The position numbers and the translations under genes are program-made. DNA of 64,000 nt from Propionispora vibrioides (lineage in GTDB: Bacteria; Bacillota; Negativicutes; Propionisporales; Propionisporaceae), in NCBI RefSeq assembly GCF_900110485.1, contig NZ_FODY01000020.1:23427-87426 (forward strand), in the 5' to 3' direction. The notes beneath the pieces were generated by a model, which saw only the letters and a program-made list of their open reading frames with translations, was not told where the DNA came from and made no database searches. Below are positions 24,301 to 30,996 of this stretch, one piece after another. How positions within the stretch are numbered: the first letter of the stretch is position 1; each line of letters opens with the position of its first letter.

Positions 24301-25714
24301 GACCTATCAGAATAACAGCACGGCCTTCCCGCAGTCCGCCTATGGGCAATATGCCGACGACATTGATCTTTCCGGCAAACGCCAGGAGATAGAAAAAACA
24401 GAGCTTTCGCTGGGGCGGCGACAGACCGCCGGCAATCTCGAATGGGGCTGGCGGTTGGACGGTTCCTATCAGTACAAGCAGGCAACCGATATGGACGTTA
24501 AGTCTTTAGTGAGTGGTAATGTAAAGTTCACCGCCGACAATGAATTCCGTAATCGGCGCTTAGGCGGTGCGGTTGACGGTAGCTGGAAAATGGGCAAAGC
24601 CCATTTGGTTGAGTTTCTGTTGGACACCTCCCGTGAAACCATGAAGGTGGACACCAATAATTACAATAAGTGGCCGAATTGGGACAGCAGTGTCGGCAGT
24701 AATCAGGCCAAGGCGCTATATTCTAAATTCTTTAAGAACGACTACCAAAGCGATAACTATTACTTCCAGGTACAGGATACTATGACGCTCAACAAGAGCG
24801 GCAACCTGTTCTTTACTCCGGTACTGCGGGCGCAGAAGCTGGCTATGGATGTCGATTTGGGCGATCCCGATCTGGATCGATGGAATTACTCCTACGGTCT
24901 GGGCTTGAAAAAAGTGCAGAACGATCATTGGACCTTCCGCAGCACTTATGGCACCTACCATAAATATCCCAACTGGTATGAACTGTTCGGCGATGGTGTT
25001 AACGTCAAGTCCCGCTGGGAAATGTATTCTACGACCAAGGTATCCGATTATTTGACCAACTCGTTTGTGGAACACGGTACCAGTTGGGACGTCAGCGCCA
25101 ACTGGCAAGGCCAGGCGGCCGGAGCAGATGCTGATGTGACATTGACTTACTTCAACCGCCGTTCCAAAAACTTATTAAGTTATACGCTAGATCCCTACGG
25201 CTTTGGTTACTACACCAATCTGGCAGCCGGCAACATTCAGGGGCTGGAACTGGAAAGCAAGCTGCTGTGGAAACGCTGGGACCTTCTGTTGGCAGCTACT
25301 TGGAACGACTCAATGGTAACTAAAGGCGGCAAAGACGGTCTGGTAATCCCCTCCGAGACTGCAGCCGGCAACCCCTTCCCCTGGATACCCGAATGGGAAG
25401 GCAATATTCGTCTGGGCTATCGTTTCCCCGGCGACAAGCTTAGCGTTTTTGGCGAGTATCATTACCTGGGTGAAACCGGTGTGTATTTCGGCAGCAAAAC
25501 AGCGCTGTATGAACCACTGGGCTTGATCAATATCGGCCTAAAATATGATATAAACAAAGAACTCAAACTGACTACCGGCATCAATGACCTGTTTGACAAG
25601 GGACCTGATCAATTATGGTACCGTAGTGGGTATGGTACGTTGGATGCCAGTGGCAGCGTGGCCTATCCGCAGCAAGGCCGGACCTATTATATGACCATGC
25701 AGTACTTTTTTTAG
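21314..25714 (+). CDS. Autotransporter barrel fused to a complete TonB-dependent receptor
   Basis: One uninterrupted 1466-residue reading frame. Residues 1-36 are a signal peptide. Residues 37 to about 300 are a beta-rich passenger. About 330-631 is an autotransporter-type beta barrel (GAWAQIWRGKYDFDG...) ending in LSWRF with the terminal Phe expected of a barrel C-terminus. Residues 632-775 are an A/S/Q/T-rich linker. At about 776 a TonB-box-like TFTLEPLVVEAK opens a plug domain (NLPDLLQTVPGVYVQR, DGVLVNS, NVERIEVYRGYVPARFAGAPIGG) and a receptor barrel that ends in MTMQYFF. The receptor half has no signal peptide of its own. Start is TTG with AGGAGA seven bases upstream. Control by three cobalamin riboswitches and a CbiZ gene in the operon point to corrinoid import. 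Confidence 0.9.
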   Translation: MRKWKKRIQRKKRARQALLAIVLAAALGCAAPVKAATVVIAGETVNDSELGTASGPATYTVGAGLTKTTWANADQTNSSALRYKAVVIENGGVWRPMDLSFTTGDLTIGAGAVLDMTYKYENYPYDGTSTDGIEFVRNFNNNNNTATKTVFYDGAILRGTIWSNSRKTTFTFKNPQFGTGESSATVKVQWRFDKSFFSGTNSGVAAGSWEAAKAINLNGTVGSVITLRNLDAGVEQNLSFVAEVDNSYVDDALHKYLFVPTLTTNYVSGATKYYDLSWTATRTDFLSQGVFSAANAQLSLRNLWRIEDGLFWKRGEELRAADRLGQDDEGADGAWAQIWRGKYDFDGVVASGFGQSYDGIQLGYDKQREGKLFGGKLHSGLFLSLLNSDADFHQHTVLSDNGVDKAYYTHANGDLDSKGIGLYTTWAGDKGHYLDFTVRGSRLSNKYQYYDADDNLYDNDYSTWTYGAGFRYGYQQELHKGWYWEPQAGLSYGTMKDYSYTAGNNLRYNQEQMDMLIGRFGVTAGRNFTHGDKRGTVYAKAAVNHDFKDGGSGSADALVWDASLNGFSGGWKVGATLPMNTLAGKDTWYEFALGANLMIGKDKNAFVELTKTTGGKVNTDWQVNAGLSWRFNGPVAGKGELSQPPATGNSLNEGETLPTGQSSGASSLAAQSSQAERSAKTGPMALNQEDLSSRAATNGTAAAGDGTEQRAAQAVAVAQSGQLAAQLPDQVPADSRTMQTKPASGDGQPVAVPTSAGVRTVAAATETAVADSGETATFTLEPLVVEAKRPDWEKKLSPGTVSVIHVPEYKGEMKNLPDLLQTVPGVYVQRLQGTGHYSVARVRGSTGGQVNIYVDGVLVNSNADAAVDLSTIPVENVERIEVYRGYVPARFAGAPIGGAINIVTKKPQDTKGSITTGLRSFDGYTGNLEVTAPVGGGSMLFALNRDQAAGDFHYDHVYQTSQNVPAITESKWRKNNDYHNTDALLKWQDDNWFAKLTYQNNSTAFPQSAYGQYADDIDLSGKRQEIEKTELSLGRRQTAGNLEWGWRLDGSYQYKQATDMDVKSLVSGNVKFTADNEFRNRRLGGAVDGSWKMGKAHLVEFLLDTSRETMKVDTNNYNKWPNWDSSVGSNQAKALYSKFFKNDYQSDNYYFQVQDTMTLNKSGNLFFTPVLRAQKLAMDVDLGDPDLDRWNYSYGLGLKKVQNDHWTFRSTYGTYHKYPNWYELFGDGVNVKSRWEMYSTTKVSDYLTNSFVEHGTSWDVSANWQGQAAGADADVTLTYFNRRSKNLLSYTLDPYGFGYYTNLAAGNIQGLELESKLLWKRWDLLLAATWNDSMVTKGGKDGLVIPSETAAGNPFPWIPEWEGNIRLGYRFPGDKLSVFGEYHYLGETGVYFGSKTALYEPLGLINIGLKYDINKELKLTTGINDLFDKGPDQLWYRSGYGTLDASGSVAYPQQGRTYYMTMQYFF

Positions 25715-25769
25715 CCGGCGGATCATAGGTAAATGAATAAGGAAAGTTGGTAAATTTGCAAATAAAAAT

Positions 25770-25808
25770 GGAAACGCTGCTGCGGCATTTGGCCGGAGCA
25801 GCGTTTCC
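25770..25808 (+). repeat. Strong hairpin between the fusion gene and the peptidase gene
   Basis: GGAAACGCTGCT pairs perfectly with AGCAGCGTTTCC around a 15-base loop. No T run follows; the peptidase ribosome site begins nine bases later. It may be an mRNA processing or stability element, or a weak terminator. Confidence 0.7.
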
Positions 25809-25829
25809 CAATGGTGAGGAGGTATGAAG

Positions 25830-26726
25830 ATGAATGCCAGAATTGTTCTGCCTGACAGCCGGGTGGTGGGTACGGGCTGGCTGCCGCCCCTGCCTGATCT
25901 GCGTGATTACAATGAGGACCATCCCAATCTGCAGCAAACGTTGAAAAAGCTGGGAATGGACCGGGATACTCCTTTGCCGGACCGGGTAGATCTTAGGCAG
26001 TGGTGCTCACCTGTCCAGGACCAGGGGGCGCTGGGTGCCTGCACCGCTCATGCGGCGGCAGGCATGGTCGAGTATTTTGAGAATCGTTCCTTTTCCCGGA
26101 ATATGACCGCTTCCCGTCTGTTTATCTATAAGAACGCCCGAAATCTACAGGGAGTGGCCGGCGACAGCGGTTCCTATATCCGAGATACCATGGGAGCTCT
26201 GGCCTTGTGCGGCGTACCGCCGGAAAAATACTGGCCCTACACCGACAAAGCGCCTGACTTTGATAAAGAACCGACCTCTTTTGTCTATGCGGTGGCCGAC
26301 AACTATGAAGCGCTGCAGTACTTTTGCCATGATGCCGCCGGGGTTAATCCGGCTCCGGCCGATGTTCTTGGCAGCGTAAAAAAATACCTGGCGGCCGGAA
26401 TTCCCAGCATGTTTGGTTTCTACGGTTTTGCTTCCTTTACGGCGTCCGATGTACCCGGCGGCATCCCGGCTCCCGGTCCGAATGAACAGGCTCAATGGGG
26501 GCATGCCGTGGCGGCTTTCGGCTATGATGATACGCTGGCAATGAGAAACACCCAATATAATAAGGAAACTACCGGAGCCTTGCTGATCCGTAATTCCTGG
26601 GGCAGTGCCTGGGGCGATGCCGGCTATGGCTGGCTGCCCTATGAATATGTCCTGAACAAGCTGGCGACAGACTTTTGGTCGCTCTTAAACATGGAATGGA
26701 TTGCCGCCGATCAATTTGGCCTGTAA
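25830..26726 (+). CDS. Papain-like C1 family cysteine peptidase
   Basis: A 298-residue C1-type peptidase. The catalytic residues are visible: Cys71 in DQGALGACTAHA, His225 in GHAVAAFGYDD and Asn255 in IRNSWGSAWGDAGYGW. PDRVDLRQW before the Cys domain is typical. No signal peptide is seen. ATG 25830 is chosen over ATG 25824 because AGGAGG ends at 25822. It could process the fusion protein or a partner in the same operon, but this is inference from context. Confidence 0.88.
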   Translation: MNARIVLPDSRVVGTGWLPPLPDLRDYNEDHPNLQQTLKKLGMDRDTPLPDRVDLRQWCSPVQDQGALGACTAHAAAGMVEYFENRSFSRNMTASRLFIYKNARNLQGVAGDSGSYIRDTMGALALCGVPPEKYWPYTDKAPDFDKEPTSFVYAVADNYEALQYFCHDAAGVNPAPADVLGSVKKYLAAGIPSMFGFYGFASFTASDVPGGIPAPGPNEQAQWGHAVAAFGYDDTLAMRNTQYNKETTGALLIRNSWGSAWGDAGYGWLPYEYVLNKLATDFWSLLNMEWIAADQFGL

Positions 26727-26772
26727 AAAGAAACGATAGTAACGGCAGAAGGAGAAAGGGGGAGAGTGTTTT

Positions 26773-27897
26773 ATGAGCCTGATTGACTGGTTTAGCAATT
26801 TATTTGTTAAAGAGTCGAAGCATTATGTATTTGCGCCGGTAACGTCGGACGTGGAACGGATCGAATTGAAAGAGGGGCAGCATTATCTCCGGCTGCGCCT
26901 GGCGGAAATGTTTTTAAAGGATGACCGCAAATTATTCCGCAGCTATGTGCCGGTGGTTTCTTCCGTTGTCGAGCTGCAATTCGGCAGCAATGCCGCGCAG
27001 CAGTTACCCAGTGTAGCCGGACCGCTTTCGCTTAATCTGAATGCAACTTCCTTAGGCAAGGGGGTAGAACTGAATTATGCCTTGACCAACCTGGTACCTT
27101 ACCGTGGCGGCACTGTATCCATCAGCGCGGCCCTGCTGGCTTATGTGAATAAAGACTATTTTCAGCCGTTTATCACACTGGCCAACAGTATTTCCAGCCT
27201 GCTGACCAGCGGCCAGTTGTCAACCACCCTTAAAGTAGTCGACAGCGCGGTCAATAGTCTGCAGGACCTCCTGGACGGTGGTGACAAGGACATCCGTCTG
27301 GTGTATCATAATGAATATGCCGGTACGGACAGCCTGGGCGGTGTATCGCTGACAAACGGCTATTTCGTTGTAATAAATGCCGATGCCGGGCAATTTGCCA
27401 CGGAAAAGCTGCTGGTTAAAGCTTCACGGCTTTGCTATGGCGAGGATGCAGCAGCGGCTAAACCGCTTACCGGTTACGACTATATGCTGTTTAGTGTGGA
27501 AGCGGCGCTGTACCGGGACGATTTCCGTTATTTTGACGAATACAACAGCTTGCTCTATACGGCCATTGAAAAAGGCATGACCGACAGAAGCGAAGGGGAC
27601 GCCGTCATCCGGGCGGCGATGCTGGCTGTGTTCAAATCGGACGATCTGACTTATGTCGATAAAACACGGGTCGCGGCGGCCTTGAAACAGGAATATGAAG
27701 AGCGGCTTTCGCTGCAGGAAAAACCGGCTGGCGACAAGGAAGAATGGCTGCATGACAGGGCGCTGGCCATCGATCCGGCAGCGGTGGCTGAAAAAATTAC
27801 GCCGCTCCTGAAACCCTATCCGTTGGATGATACGGTGGTAGCCGATCAAATTCTGAGGATGATTTTCAATAATGTTTTTGCGTTGCCCGAATTGTAA
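26773..27897 (+). CDS. Unknown 374-residue protein
   Basis: No family recognised. It opens MSLIDWFSNLFVKESKHYVFAPV, has a beta-rich N-terminal half with hydrophobic stretches (SAALLAYVNKDYFQPFITLANSISSLL) and a charged helical C-terminal half (ALKQEYEERLSLQEKPAGD). No signal peptide. The start has GGGGGAGAG upstream. It lies between the cysteine peptidase and cbiZ in the riboswitch-controlled operon, so a corrinoid-linked role is possible but not shown. Confidence 0.75.
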   Translation: MSLIDWFSNLFVKESKHYVFAPVTSDVERIELKEGQHYLRLRLAEMFLKDDRKLFRSYVPVVSSVVELQFGSNAAQQLPSVAGPLSLNLNATSLGKGVELNYALTNLVPYRGGTVSISAALLAYVNKDYFQPFITLANSISSLLTSGQLSTTLKVVDSAVNSLQDLLDGGDKDIRLVYHNEYAGTDSLGGVSLTNGYFVVINADAGQFATEKLLVKASRLCYGEDAAAAKPLTGYDYMLFSVEAALYRDDFRYFDEYNSLLYTAIEKGMTDRSEGDAVIRAAMLAVFKSDDLTYVDKTRVAAALKQEYEERLSLQEKPAGDKEEWLHDRALAIDPAAVAEKITPLLKPYPLDDTVVADQILRMIFNNVFALPEL

Positions 27898-27963
27898 GGC
27901 TTGCAGGTCAGGTCGTATGTTTTTTAGTGCCCCTAAGGCGGGTTGTCAGATACGGAGGAAGTT

Positions 27964-29061
27964 ATGAAGATATATGAGCTAGCGAATGGCGATTCGGTTT
28001 ACCGGTCCGAAAAAAGCATCATCATCCGGTTTAAAGAGTCCCGTAAAGTTCTCAGTACCTCCATCTATAACGGAGGGTATCAGGAACAGTTGACGGCCGT
28101 GTTTAATTACGACTGCGCCGTACCTAACGGCAGCTGTACCTGGCGGGCGGCCAATTATGACGAATACATGCGTCAGGCCGCGGCCGGGTTGGATCTGGCG
28201 CCGGATACGGTTTCCGGTATGGCTACGGCAGCGGCGATGGACAATGTGGCCATTCATACGGCCTGTTACCAGAGCTTGCAGGTTACGGCGCTGGTCACCG
28301 GCGGAATTGAGGAGAACGGGGGAAGGGTGGGCGACCCGGCCACGTATTTTGAACCGGCGGAACGAAATACCTTGTATAAGCCGGGTACGATCAATATCTT
28401 CTTAGTGATTGATGCGGATATGCCGCCGGCCTCACTGGTACGGGCGCTGGTGACCTGCACGGAGGCCAAAACCGCCGCTTTGCAGGAGCTGATGGCCGGC
28501 AGCAATTACTCCACCGGTCTGGCAACCGGCTCAGGCACCGATCAGACTATGATCATTGCCAATCCCCACTCGCCCCTGTATTTGGAGAGTGCGGGAAAGC
28601 ATGCCAAGCTGGGTGAACTGATCGGCTGTGTGGTTAAACAGGCCGTAAAGGAAGCGTTGCAGCGGCAGACCGGACTGTCGCCCACGCTGCAGTATAGTTC
28701 GCTGCGGCGGCTCAAGCGGTTTGGTGTGCGGGAGGAAACCCTGTGGGATTTTTATCGGCAAGAAAGCGGTGATTCCGATCAAGTGCGGTTTTTACAACGG
28801 TTGCGATGCCTGGATGCCAATTCCCGGCTGGTAACCTACACTTCACTCTATGTCCATTTGCTGGACCAATGGCTTTGGGGGCTGTTGAACCCGGAAGAAG
28901 TCCGTCGGACCGGACAGGAGCTAATCGAACAGGTAAGTTCCCGTTTTGGCATAGGTGCACCGCAAATTGGCGGGGGGAAATTGGAGGATTATTTGACGGC
29001 CTGGGGCAGGCTGCTGGCGATGCTGGCAAGTAAGACAATGACCGTGAAAAATAGTTTATAA
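27964..29061 (+). CDS. cbiZ: Adenosylcobinamide amidohydrolase with C-terminal extension
   Basis: A 366-residue protein whose first ~235 residues match CbiZ: VLSTSIYNGGY, AAAMDNVAI, NGGRVGDPATY, GTINIFLVIDADMPP and TATEAKTAALQEL-like CTEAKTAALQELM. CbiZ cleaves the aminopropanol (nucleotide-loop) arm from adenosyl-cobinamide-type corrinoids so that foreign corrinoids can be rebuilt. Usual CbiZ proteins are ~200-240 residues; the last ~130 residues (from about SPTLQYSSLRRLKRFG) are an unassigned helical extension. ATG 27964 follows GGAGGAAG. It closes the triple-riboswitch operon and gives it a clear corrinoid link. Confidence 0.88.
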   Translation: MKIYELANGDSVYRSEKSIIIRFKESRKVLSTSIYNGGYQEQLTAVFNYDCAVPNGSCTWRAANYDEYMRQAAAGLDLAPDTVSGMATAAAMDNVAIHTACYQSLQVTALVTGGIEENGGRVGDPATYFEPAERNTLYKPGTINIFLVIDADMPPASLVRALVTCTEAKTAALQELMAGSNYSTGLATGSGTDQTMIIANPHSPLYLESAGKHAKLGELIGCVVKQAVKEALQRQTGLSPTLQYSSLRRLKRFGVREETLWDFYRQESGDSDQVRFLQRLRCLDANSRLVTYTSLYVHLLDQWLWGLLNPEEVRRTGQELIEQVSSRFGIGAPQIGGGKLEDYLTAWGRLLAMLASKTMTVKNSL

Positions 29062-29087
29062 AACTCTGCCTTTTTCAAATAAGATAT

Positions 29088-29116
29088 TTGACATTGTTAC
29101 TATAATATGCTATTTT
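29088..29116 (+). promoter_or_regulatory. Sigma-A promoter of riboswitch 6
   Basis: TTGACA 29088-29093, 17-base spacer, TATTTT 29111-29116. The whole promoter-to-aptamer stretch is repeated at 30605. Confidence 0.8.
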
Positions 29117-29157
29117 TAACACGAAAGTTACAAATCGTACAAATTACATAAGCAAGA

Positions 29158-29362
29158 AACAGGTGCCCGTTAGGGCTTAATAGGGAAGTCCGGTGTAATG
29201 CCGGCGCGGTCCCGCCACTGTAATGGGGAGCAAAGCCAAGAATATGCCACTGGAATGAAGTTTCTGGGAAGGTTTGGCGGCGCGATGATCCGGAGCCAGG
29301 AGAACTGCCTGTTTAACAATCACCGTTATAACCTGCGAGCGATGGGGAGGGGATTACGCATA
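29158..29362 (+). promoter_or_regulatory. Cobalamin riboswitch 6
   Basis: AGGTGCCCGTTAGGGCTTAATAGGGAAG-type start, GCGGTCCCGCCACTGTAAT, and AGCCAGGAGAACTGCC. It precedes a terminator and the glycerol dehydrogenase gene. Confidence 0.95.
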
Positions 29363-29397
29363 GGCCAAGGCCGTTGTCTGTCCGATTAGCGTAAGCA

Positions 29398-29425
29398 TAC
29401 TCCCGCAAAGGGAGTTTTTTTATTT
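29398..29425 (+). terminator. Intrinsic terminator of riboswitch 6
   Basis: ACTCCCGCAAAGGGAGT followed by seven T, 34 bases ahead of the gldA start. Confidence 0.88.
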
Positions 29426-29458
29426 ATAAAAAAATTGAGAAGGTAAGGTGGGTATGAT

Positions 29459-30565
29459 ATGGAACGGATTATGATATCTCCCAGTCGGTATGTGCAAGGC
29501 AGTGGTGCCATGAAAAATATTGGCCGCCACATTTTGCTCTTAGGCAATTGTGCGCTGTGCATTGGTGGCAAACGGGGGCTGCAGTCGGTTGAAGCGGAAT
29601 TACGGCAAAGCTGCAGCGAGCACCAGGTTACCTGCTCGTTGGAAACCTTTCGGGGCGAATGTTCGAAGGCTGAAATTGACAGACTGGTTGGCATCACGGA
29701 ACGGCTTGGCGCTAATGTGATTGTCGGAGTCGGCGGCGGCAAAGCGCTGGATGTGGCTAAGGCAGTAGCTTATTACGCCAAGCTGCCGGTGGCGATTGTA
29801 CCTACCATTGCTGCCACCGATGCACCCTGTAGTGCTTTGTCGGTTATTTATTCCGAACAGGGAGTCTTTGAGTCCTATCTGGTTCTGCCCAGAAATCCGG
29901 ATTTGGTATTGGTGGATACGTCAATTATCGCCAAGGCGCCGATCCGCTTGTTTGTGTCCGGCATGGGTGACGCGCTGGCCACCTGGTTTGAGGCTGAGGC
30001 CTGCAGCAAAGCTCCGGCGCTTAATTTACCAGGCGGCTTGTCCACTGCGGCGGCGTTATGCCTGGCGCGGCTATGCTTTGATACTTTGCTGGACTATGGC
30101 TTTCCGGCCAAGCTGGCAGTGGAGAAGGGCGTCGTTACGGAGGCAGTGGAAAAGGTTGTAGAAGCCAATACTTTACTCAGTGGTCTGGGGTTTGAAAGCT
30201 CCGGGCTGGCGGCAGCGCATGCCGTACACAACGGGTTTACCCTGTTACCGGAAACTCATGCGATGTATCATGGTGAGAAGGTTGCTTTCGGCACGCTGGT
30301 GCAACTGGTAATGGAAAATAGAAAGACCGAAGAAATCGAGCGGGTTATAAAGTTTTGCATCGAGGTTGGGCTGCCGGTCACCTTGGCGGACATCGGCGTA
30401 AAACAAGTTTCCGATGAGAGAATCTACCAAGTGGCAGAAGCAGTTTGTGCCGGCGGCGAAACGGTGCATAATGAGCCCTTTGCCGTTACTGTCGACGGAG
30501 TCTATGCAGCCATTCTGGCGGCCGATGCGTGGGGCAAGCATTGCCTGAAAGAGTGGCGGAACTGA
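29459..30565 (+). CDS. gldA: Glycerol dehydrogenase family protein
   Basis: A 368-residue GldA-type dehydrogenase. It has ISPSRYVQG, GVGGGKALDVAK, ATDAPCSALSVIY and the zinc ligands Asp171 (GMGDALATWFEA), His254 (AAHAVHNG) and His271 (MYHGEKVAFG), which match the positions in E. coli GldA. The expected reaction is NAD-dependent oxidation of glycerol to dihydroxyacetone, or of a related diol. The start has AAGGTGGG upstream. Control by a cobalamin riboswitch is unusual. Its nucleotide domain has a clipped paralog at 11534. Confidence 0.9.
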   Translation: MERIMISPSRYVQGSGAMKNIGRHILLLGNCALCIGGKRGLQSVEAELRQSCSEHQVTCSLETFRGECSKAEIDRLVGITERLGANVIVGVGGGKALDVAKAVAYYAKLPVAIVPTIAATDAPCSALSVIYSEQGVFESYLVLPRNPDLVLVDTSIIAKAPIRLFVSGMGDALATWFEAEACSKAPALNLPGGLSTAAALCLARLCFDTLLDYGFPAKLAVEKGVVTEAVEKVVEANTLLSGLGFESSGLAAAHAVHNGFTLLPETHAMYHGEKVAFGTLVQLVMENRKTEEIERVIKFCIEVGLPVTLADIGVKQVSDERIYQVAEAVCAGGETVHNEPFAVTVDGVYAAILAADAWGKHCLKEWRN

Positions 30566-30604
30566 GCTTTTACAATAGTATACAGTATTTCACACCTGAA
30601 CCGT

Positions 30605-30633
30605 TTGACATCGTTACCGTAATGTGCTATTTT
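30605..30633 (+). promoter_or_regulatory. Sigma-A promoter of riboswitch 7
   Basis: TTGACA 30605-30610, 17-base spacer, TATTTT 30628-30633. The following AACACGAAAGTTA...GTACAAA.TACATA matches the leader at 29117-29155 almost exactly. Confidence 0.8.
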
Positions 30634-30673
30634 TAACACGAAAGTTATAAATAGTACAAACTACATAGTAAGA

Positions 30674-30872
30674 AACAGGTGCCGTAAGGCTTAATAGGGA
30701 AGTCCGGTGTAATGCCGGCGCGGTCCCGCCACTGTAATGAGGAGCAAGGCCAAAAAAATGCCACTGGGATGAAAATCCTGGGAAGGTTTGGCTGCGCGAT
30801 GATTCAGAGCCAGGAGAACTGCCTGTTTGACAATCACCGTTTGACCCACGAGCGATGGGAAGGGGATTTTAG
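30674..30872 (+). promoter_or_regulatory. Cobalamin riboswitch 7
   Basis: CAGGTGCCGTAAGGCTTAATAGGG, GCGGTCCCGCCACTGTAAT and AGCCAGGAGAACTGCC are all present. It lies ahead of a BtuB-like receptor, the classic target. Very similar to riboswitch 6. Confidence 0.95.
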
Positions 30873-30898
30873 ATGCAGGTCTTTCGTTTTCATCTATC

Positions 30899-30927
30899 AT
30901 CCCGGCTACATATGTGCCGGGATTTTT
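30899..30927 (+). terminator. Intrinsic terminator of riboswitch 7
   Basis: TCCCGGC pairs with GCCGGGA across TACATATGT and is followed by TTTTT. Confidence 0.88.
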
Positions 30928-30996
30928 GATTGAGCGGCCCTATTTTCTAAGTCCTTCCCGCTCGCGTGGAGGACTTATTTTATTGGGGGGAAAACA

